From positions 37,599,888-37,663,887 of the forward strand of contig NC_087065.1 of assembly GCF_963678635.1 (NCBI RefSeq): a stretch of 64,000 bases of DNA. The letters are read 5' to 3'. The notes under the pieces were generated by a model. The model made no database searches. It saw nothing but the letters and a program-made list of their open reading frames with translations, and had not been told where the DNA came from. This stretch comes from Symsagittifera roscoffensis. Its lineage: Eukaryota > Xenacoelomorpha > Acoela > Convolutidae. The translations under genes and the position numbers were made by a program. Below, one piece after another: positions 56,091 to 64,000 of the stretch (its first letter is position 1; every line of letters begins with the position of its first letter).

Positions 56091-57160
56091 AGGAACCTCA
56101 ACCAGACCCACCTGATATTGACAATAACGAAAGCACATAATTGCAATTAAATCACATCAATTGCGAATCCACAGATAGCGAAAGTGACACAGAAAACACA
56201 ATTTCAATTAACATGATAAACGTTGATATTGACTACGAACCTATTATATACGAACAACCGATATATTCTCACATCTATCAAAACCATGATCAATTTCTTT
56301 TAAACTATTATACAAGACCTAAACCCAATAACAAAACAAAGGAAAAAATAGAAAAAATAGAAGAAGAAATAACAGGAAAAAAAAACCCACAGAATGCTCA
56401 TCAAAACATACCTAAAGAACCGCAGTTACAAAAAGAAAAAGTCAGAACAATCCCACTTCTTTTAGAAAGTCCAAAATCTAAACAATTTCAAACACCAGAC
56501 CTTAAATTAGATTTTTAAATAGATTTCGGAGCCTTATCAAATATCATCAACATTCCCACTTGGAATGAAATAATAATTCTACAACCAAAATTAATACCCT
56601 TCCAAACAACAAGCAGACTAGCAACCACACAAGGCTCAACCTTAACGAATAATGGAAAAAACCAACTTTTCCTGGTTCCCACCCGAACAATGGAACAAAA
56701 CTAACTCATGAGCAAACCATTAAACCAACCTTCCACATCACTGATATAAAACATAATATCATTGGAATACCATTTCTTACTAAATATATACCAACGATAA
56801 AAATTTTAAATAGTAGAATTCATATAAAAGATAAATACACAAGAATGAAAAACGCAGCTTTGACATTTTTTCAAAGAATAAACAAACAACCACCATTTTT
56901 CTCTAAGATTTGCCCCATATACAATCAGCAACGGAAACACCTGAAACCACTATCAGGAAATGTGTATAACTTCTCAATCAAACAAGTTCACCATTGTGAT
57001 AAAGAACAAAAAAAACATCTCTTTATGTCTGACCGTGAATTCAGACCAATTCATAAACTTTTCCGAGTAAGAATTTTATCTATCAAATACATGAAAGACT
57101 CAAACTCCGATATGATTTCTTTACATATAACAATTCTCCATATATAATAACCCTACCTCT
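56091..57160 (+). pseudogene. Acidic spacer and retroviral-type protease region
   Basis: An acidic Glu/Asp/Ser/Asn frame (56141-56518) leads to LDF, a stop, then IDFGALSNIINIP: the aspartic protease active site expected as D-S-G-A reads D-F-G-A. Frames continue to 57147 (ALTFFQRINKQPPFFSK). Confidence 0.6.
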
Positions 57161-58155
57161 AGGACTCTTTGGTTATTGTGAAACTAACGCAACAATTTCT
57201 CCCCAAAAAGAAATAGCGTCTAGAGTAATTATTATTTTACAACTATTAGATATATGTCAATCAACAATTCTTGACGAAGAATTGTCAATTTATAAATTTT
57301 AAGCAACGAAAAACGAAACAAAGATTATTTCACAAAGACAACCTACTTCAAACCAACATTTCAAATATCAAAATACACGGAAGAACAGCAAAAAATCTTA
57401 ACAATGTTTAATTTCCAACACTCTCCAATTACACAAAAAGAATTTGAACAATTAGCTGACATTATTAAAATACCCAAAAGTTTACGCAACATCTAAATTT
57501 GATGTTGGAAAAGTAAATTCGCCAATACATTTACCTCTAAAACCTGATGCAGTTTTCAAAAAACAATTAGCAAGTAAAGTCCCAATTCACTTACTAGACA
57601 AAGTCAACCGATTACTTGAATTACTAGAACAATATGAAATCATCTCTCCATTGAAAAAAAGAAGAAAAGCCAAACGGTAACACATTCATAAACCCCGTTA
57701 TCATTTTAGCAAAAGGATAATCATTTAAAATAGTTCTAGATGCAAGATACCGAAATTCACTCATTGATGAATCTAAATGTAATTGGCCTATCGAACCAAT
57801 TCAAGTAATTCTCACAAAAATAAACGGTAAATATTTTACAACAGCAGATATGAATAGTGCATATAATCAAATGCCGTTAGACGAACAATCAAGACGGTTA
57901 ACATAATTCGTTCATGGAAATTAATAATACGAATTCAACAGATTACTCTATGGAATTTCCATGGGACCAGCAGCATTTTCAGCATTTATGAGTAAAATTT
58001 TCAGACCACTAATACTCATTAAAAATGCAATCATATTTTTAGACAATGTTTTTATGCCATCACAAATAAAAGACGAAATGTTCATTGTCTTAGAAAAATA
58101 TCATCAAATATTATTACAAGAAAACATGAAAGCAGCTCCAGATTAATCACACTTT
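57161..58155 (+). pseudogene. Reverse transcriptase, copy 2, FLDN catalytic box
   Basis: Follows the protease region in natural order (LFGYCETNATIS). RT blocks ADMNSAYNQMPLDE and GPAAFSAFMSKIF are visible with frameshifts and stops. The catalytic box reads FLDNVF: the second Asp of xDD is Asn, which should abolish polymerase activity. Ends APD then stop near 58146. Confidence 0.75.
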
Positions 58156-58702
58156 TTTCTAACACGGGTTTTATGCAATGAAGTTCGTAGATTACCCAAC
58201 AAATCCTAATGATGACTCTAACACCTCAATTGCGGAAAATAGCAATAAAAAAGAGAGCATCACATCCTTCTCTATCCGAGAACCATATTTAGACTTTAGT
58301 AAACTACTAGATAAACTAGAACAAGCAGAAATCAATATGAAATTAGAATACAACAGAAAACGTAAAGTTACAACATGTGAGCAATATCCAAACTACTACT
58401 TCACAGTTAAACAATATCAACGACTCTGATACAGAACTATCCGAAAAGATCACTGAAATTTTGAACATTTACGAGAAAAAGCCAAATTTTAAAGGCAAAT
58501 CATCATTCAAAAAATGGTGTAATTATTGCTGACAATACGGACATAGCATTGTCGAATGCAGACAAAAACAACAAGATAACCAAAATAAACCACAAAAATA
58601 TAGAGATCCAAATTCATCATTTTATCAATACATGGAAAATGACCCAAATTTACCCAATAAAAACCTTCATAGTAATTGTAGTTCGGGAAAACCATTGAAA
58701 AC
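57641..58702. repeat. 1,062-bp tandem duplication, unit 1 (RT-gag chimera)
   Basis: Unit begins CATCTCTCCATTG, runs through the RT fragment, switches near 58155 to gag (EPYLDFSKLLDKL) and its knuckle with a stop (CNYC then TGA), and ends GTTCGGGAAAACCA. The next unit starts immediately at 58703. Confidence 0.9.
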
Positions 58703-59764
58703 CATCTCTCCATTGAAAAAAAGAAGAAAAGCCAAACGGTAACACATTCATAAACCCCGTTATCATTTTAGCAAAAGGATAATCATTTAAAATAGTTCTA
58801 GATGCAAGATACCGAAATTCACTCATTGATGAATCTAAATGTAATTGGCCTATCGAACCAATTCAAGTAATTCTCACAAAAATAAACGGTAAATATTTTA
58901 CAACAGCAGATATGAATAGTGCATATAATCAAATGCCGTTAGACGAACAATCAAGACGGTTAACATAATTCGTTCATGGAAATTAATAATACGAATTCAA
59001 CAGATTACTCTATGGAATTTCCATGGGACCAGCAGCATTTTCAGCATTTATGAGTAAAATTTTCAGACCACTAATACTCATTAAAAATGCAATCATATTT
59101 TTAGACAATGTTTTTATGCCATCACAAATAAAAGACGAAATGTTCATTGTCTTAGAAAAATATCATCAAATATTATTACAAGAAAACATGAAAGCAGCTC
59201 CAGATTAATCACACTTTTTTCTAACACGGGTTTTATGCAATGAAGTTCGTAGATTACCCAACAAATCCTAATGATGACTCTAACACCTCAATTGCGGAAA
59301 ATAGCAATAAAAAAGAGAGCATCACATCCTTCTCAATCCGAGAACCATATTTAGACTTTAGTAAACTACTAGATAAACTAGAACAAGCAGAAATCAATAT
59401 GAAATTAGAATACAACAGAAAACGTAAAGTTACAACATGTGAGCAATATCCAAACTACTACTTCACAGTTAAACAATATCAACGACTCTGATACAGAACT
59501 ATCCGAAAAGATCACTGTAATTTTGAACATTTACGAGAAAAAGCCAAATTTTAAAGGCAAATCATCATTCAAAAAATGGTGTAATTATTGCTGACAATAC
59601 GGACATAGCATTGTCGAATGCAGACAAAAACAACAAGATAACCAAAATAAACCACAAAAATATAGAGATCCAAATTCATCATTTTATCAATACATGGAAA
59701 ATGACCCAAATTTACCCAATAAAAACCTTCATAGTAATTGTAGTTCGGGAAAACCACTTCCAAA
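58703..59764. repeat. 1,062-bp tandem duplication, unit 2
   Basis: Offset 1,062 bases from unit 1 with only a few visible substitutions (for example TCTCTATCC to TCTCAATCC, and TGAAATTTT to TGTAATTTT). RT and gag frames of 61 and 83 residues are identical in both units. Confidence 0.9.
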
Positions 59765-60795
59765 TAACTCGAATTACTCTAGACAACGATCACCCTACAA
59801 TACGAATTATAGAGGAAGATCACCATATCAAAGAAATTCACGAATCTTCTCACAAAAACAGATTTAGTCGATCACATAGTCGAAATAAACAAAATCGAAA
59901 TAACTACTCGAAATCAAATTCAAACCAGTCTGAATTTTCGTTTTATGCCAGTTCCCATTCAAATTCTAGAAATAGAAAATACTCATCTAGAAACTCTTCA
60001 TACAATAGATATAGAAATTATTCCAACGAAAGGAATAGAAACTATTCAAATAATCGAAACCCTAGATATCAAAACAACAATCACGCGATTATTCTAACAA
60101 CAGATCAAATTATCACAATTATCAAAATAGATCACGCGATAGTTCACAGAATAGAAATTCGAGTTGTAACAATAGACAAAGAAACTACTCTCAGTCACCA
60201 TCAAGAAATAACACATGTTATCAAAAGTCACAACAAAATTATAGGAGTAGTACACCTAAACATCGAAAGCAAATAAATCAGGTACAATCAACTGAGGAAC
60301 CTCAACCAGACCCACTTGATTTTGACAATAACGAAAGCACAGAATTGCAATTAAATCACATCAGTTGAGAATCCACAGATAGCGAAAGTGACACAGAAAA
60401 CACAATTTCAATTAACATGATAAACGTTGAAATTGACTACGAACCTATTATATACAATCAACCGATATATTCTCACATCTATCAAAGCCATGATCAATTT
60501 CTTTTAAACTATTATACTTTACCTAAACCCAATAACTAAACAAAGGAAAAAATAGAAAAAATAGTAGAAGAAATAACAGGAAGAAAACCCACAGAATGCT
60601 CATCAAAACATACCTAAAGAACCGCAGTTACAAAAAGAAAAAGTCTGGACAATCCCACTTCTTTTAGAAAGTCCAAAAGGTAAACAATTTCAAACACCAG
60701 ACCTTGAAAAAGATTTTTAAATAGATTTCGGAGCATTATCAAATATCATCAACATTCCCACTTGGATTGAAATAAAAATTCTACACCCAAAATTA
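59765..60795 (+). pseudogene. gag tail, acidic spacer and protease start, copy 3
   Basis: Ser/Arg/Asn tail (SRSHSRNKQNRNN near 59870), acidic spacer (60300-60530), then the IDFGALSNIINIP protease remnant near 60723, again with Phe for Ser in the active site. Breaks off near 60795. Confidence 0.65.
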
Positions 60796-61143
60796 ATACA
60801 CAAAAAGAATTTGAACAATAAGCTGACCTATTATTAAAAAACCCGAAAGTTTACGCAACATCTAAATTTGATGTTGGAAAAGTAAATTCGCCAATACATT
60901 TTTTTAATACTTGGATTTAAACACCCAACAGTTTTATTTACAGACCATAAACCAATAATTTTTCTTTTTACACAAAAATCAAACCCAAACAATAGAGTTT
61001 ATAGATTTTAACTAATTTTAATGAAATGCCCAAACCTACATATAGTTTGGACAGCAGAAACAACCTCGCACTACCCGATACTTTCAGTAGAAAAACACCA
61101 CCTATATCTTAGATGTATCTTTAACGGACGGAAATGACACACG
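60796..61143 (+). pseudogene. RT and RNase H fragments
   Basis: A short RT piece (YATSKFDVGKVNSPI) joined at about 60898 to an RNase H end with PTVLFTDHKPIIFLF and NLHIVWTAE. Most of RT is deleted. Confidence 0.65.
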
Positions 61144-62060
61144 ATACACTGAATGATCAACAGATGTAAAACTATTCCCACTATCTTATAATTCACAAAT
61201 CACAACAGCTTTAGGACTATCAACCTATGAAATGGTTTTTAACCAAAAGCCTCGGAAACCGATAATGTTCACAGCAAATTCTTCAAAAAATGCACAAGGT
61301 TTTTGCCAACCCACTAAAGAATCAATCTATTACAATCTACCACCACATATCCACAATGAAGATCACTTTCATCAGCCACAAACTTTAAAAGAAGCTTCCA
61401 CTACACTTCGAATGGATTTTAAACAGAGACAAAAAAACACAAGGAAATTTACCAGAAAATAACAAAAAAATTGTTAAGACAAAATAATTTTTTCCCATAT
61501 AAATTCCCGATTTACTCCAGCTACAAACTTAAAAATTGAAATATACGTTTTAATTCCAAACTTTACAACACAAAAAGGAAATTCTAAAAAATATATAACC
61601 ACTCCGAAACGGACCGTATCAAATAATTGATAAACCCACTGATGTAACATACAAACTTACATATTTAAACAAAAAAGAAATCGTTCAACATCGAAACAAT
61701 CTTTTACCTTATTACCCCCAAGAGTACGCCCTTCGAGAACTTACTCAATTATACTATTTTACAGGACTTAAAATTATTCAAAATAATTCAGATTACAATC
61801 AAAATTGAAGCACTGATATGCACCCATCCAAAAGGAATTAGATAAAAATGAAAAAGAACTTCCCAAACAAATATCAAAAAATGTAAACAACAAAAAGGTA
61901 CCTCAAACAGAGAGAAAAAATCAAAAGTTACTAGAAAAAATTCTACCACAAGATCAAAAAGAAAAATCTCCACATAGACAATCATCGCGACTTCGTAATC
62001 AGCCACGAAAAGATTACAAAACATTCATCCCACAACCTAAGACATTAAAGAAAGTTGAAT
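61144..62060 (+). pseudogene. Integrase C-terminal part, second copy
   Basis: YEMVFNQKPRKPIMFTA near 61227, then C-terminal domain fragments and the basic pol tail (SSRLRNQPRKDYKTFIPQ near 61985). Parallel to 49262-50149, offset about 12.0 kb. At 62060-62110 it has about 50 extra bases absent from the other copy. Confidence 0.7.
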
Positions 62061-62109
62061 TTCAGAAACCACTTTAAAATTAAATAACATTTTCATCTCT
62101 TGAAAATAT

Positions 62110-63340
62110 TTTCATAAACCGAACATTTTCTCAAAAATCATGCTGAAAAGCACTTGAAAAAACTAGTTCAAATTCAGCCAATCAGAAACATTTTCGAATA
62201 CTCATCTCATTTTTACACGACTTCTTCAGCCGACAAACAATCATCCTCAAGCTCTAACTACAACTGAGAGACCTTCAGGCCAAAAATAAGCAAACCGCTA
62301 TACATTGACACCTGAAACAAACAAAGTCTCAATATTAGAACCCTCCCCTATCAAGCAGTACAAAGATCAACCATATTGTCCCATTTTAGACCTAAAAAAC
62401 CCCTCAGGCAAAAATATTAAGTTAGCCTAAGGAACAAAATGGACATGATCATTCAGCCTAAAGTACGAAAATTTCTTAGATACCCCCAATCATCCAATAA
62501 ATAACAACAAAAACAGGAAGTCTCTTAAGAGCCCTCCAAACTATCTTTTATCCAAATTGCTGAAATCCAACCCACTTGTCAAAAAACCAATAAATAATCC
62601 GACCACACTTGAAATTAGCCTCAAAAAAACAAAAAATAGTTCGACGAAGAAATCATTTCTTCAAATGCTTCTTTCTCAAACAGTCAACAAACTTCATAAT
62701 ATCCTTTCAAACTTTTTTTCAATTCTTTTCAATTCTTTTTTTTCAAACATTGTAAAATTTTCATATCCGACATTTTAGAAATATTCATTCTCACCCTGAT
62801 AATTTTTTGCAACTTTTTCATCATTTTTTATTCCCAAGCCCAAATTTACGTTAACTTTTCCAAAATCATTGATCACCTCCTCAGGTGCGATATTTCAAAT
62901 AACTATCTAAATGTTCCAACATCTATTCAGTAGAACAGATGTTTTTCATCTTTTTATAAATTTTCTCCATTTTTATCATCCCTTATAATGACAATGTGCA
63001 AATGTATAAAAAAGGCTATTTTAACCTTCGCATTAGAAACAGTACTTTTAAAACTTTTCCTTCAAGAATATTACAAAAAAACAAAAGTTCATCATAAATA
63101 AATAGTTTTCCCAAAAACTTTCCAAAATTGCTAATCAACAACCCCCATATCAGTCCCCACCAACAACGTCCAAAAAACCCCCAACCACACCATCAAATAC
63201 TCGAACAAATAAGCCCCAATCATTAACAAGCATCTCTTTTCAAGAAAATCCATAAAGACACGCACGATTGACCGAACCACTAGAACCAGTATTTCGCCAA
63301 GCATCGCAGAGCGAACCACAAAACGAACCAGTATATAATA
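62110..63340 (+). pseudogene. Non-coding spacer and 5' part of env-like region, second copy
   Basis: Matches 50110-51340 closely (Phe/Leu-rich frames, then LEPVFRQA near 63280). Similarity stops at 63340, so the Cys-rich part of env is absent. Confidence 0.6.
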
Positions 63341-64000
63341 TATACCCCTTCTCCAACAAGATCTTTAGCAAGCCGCTAAAGTCAAAAAAATCAAAACCAA
63401 AACACACTCGAAATAAGCCGACAAATTATTCATCCAAGACGAAATAGAAATTTGCAAAACCCCAGAGTTCAATTCAACATACCTCATTCACCAACAATAA
63501 ATCCTGTAGACCTTTCCAGTAGTACAATTCAAAGTACCCCACAGGCTCCAACACAACAAAACACATCGAACATTCCCCCAGATTTTGTAGGTTCAACCCC
63601 AACATCTGAACAAATCTGAGAAAATCCTTTCAATCCCCCAGCCACTACAGAACATCTCAATTTTGGATGAAACAAGCTTTTACCCAAGGCGAACCAAACT
63701 TAGTGAATGATCCAATAGACGTTTCATCTGACACATCTTTGTCACTACCTGAAACTCTCTTACTCCATTCAACTCCATCTTTAACTCAATTTTCACAAAC
63801 ATCATTTCCTCCAAATTTTCCCACAAATCTCGACGCCGTATTAGGGAAAATTCAATAAAAAACATACACCTACGATTAGGTTGGAAAACATTCATAGCAA
63901 CCTCTCCAATATTTGGACAACATCACGAAAGTAACAGATTACAAAACTGGGCACTAAACAGATTACAATATCGGAAGATATTCACAAAGATATACAAGAA
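63341..64000 (+). other. Unassigned repeat-type sequence with Pro/Ser/Thr-rich frames
   Basis: A different sequence begins at 63341. Frames such as NPRVQFNIPHSPTINPVDLS and LPETLLLHSTPSLTQFSQ are Pro/Ser/Thr-rich with stops; composition resembles the start of a gag or a spacer, which is a guess. Runs off the window. Confidence 0.35.

Noticed and set aside
1-64000. CRISPR array, bacterial operon or prophage
   Set aside because: No spaced direct repeats, no ribosome-binding sites and clear eukaryotic splicing.

Overview
The window is AT-rich animal (metazoan) nuclear DNA. Evidence: spliced genes with GT-AG introns, a class A GPCR, a TRM13-type tRNA methyltransferase, C2H2 zinc-finger genes, DNA transposons with target-site duplications and a Ty3/Gypsy-like retroelement with an env-like region. 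I cannot name the species; an invertebrate is likely.

Layout. 0.6-2.4 kb: a 25-bp minisatellite in or before an intron, then two exons of an unidentified Gly-rich gene joined by a probable GC-AG intron. 3-12 kb: small DNA transposons (a hAT-like MITE, two long palindromic MITEs, a foldback element) between the first zinc-finger genes. 13.6-15.2 kb: two abutting satellites, G-rich then CATC-like. 15.6-19.1 kb: a diverged tandem repeat interrupted by a decayed 2.3-kb hAT transposon with an 8-bp target duplication. 20.8-30.4 kb: the rest of the zinc-finger cluster. 31.1-32.8 kb: TRM13. 37.5-38.5 kb: a minus-strand GPCR. 39.3-40.2 kb: a non-autonomous element with a perfect 8-bp target duplication. 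40.3-64 kb: duplicated and scrambled retroelement-type DNA that is A/C-rich and G-poor on the plus strand.

The most unusual part is the zinc-finger cluster: at least seven near-complete paralogs plus fragments, of about 165-206 residues, each with a poorly conserved N-terminal segment and two C-terminal C2H2 fingers. The paralogs do not share intron positions, two of them share a 154-bp identical block that looks like gene conversion, and a short hairpin (GCGAAGC, spacer, GCTTCGC, then CTCTGTG) recurs upstream of or within many of them and was not seen elsewhere in the window. I read this as a fast-evolving local family; its function is unknown.

The retroelement region is a mosaic. Pieces of gag (CCHC knuckle and Ser/Arg/Asn-rich tail), protease, reverse transcriptase, RNase H, integrase C-terminus and an env-like glycoprotein occur out of canonical order and are broken by stops and frameshifts. 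There is a 4.44-kb direct duplication and a 1,062-bp tandem duplication of an RT-gag chimera. No copy in the window is intact.
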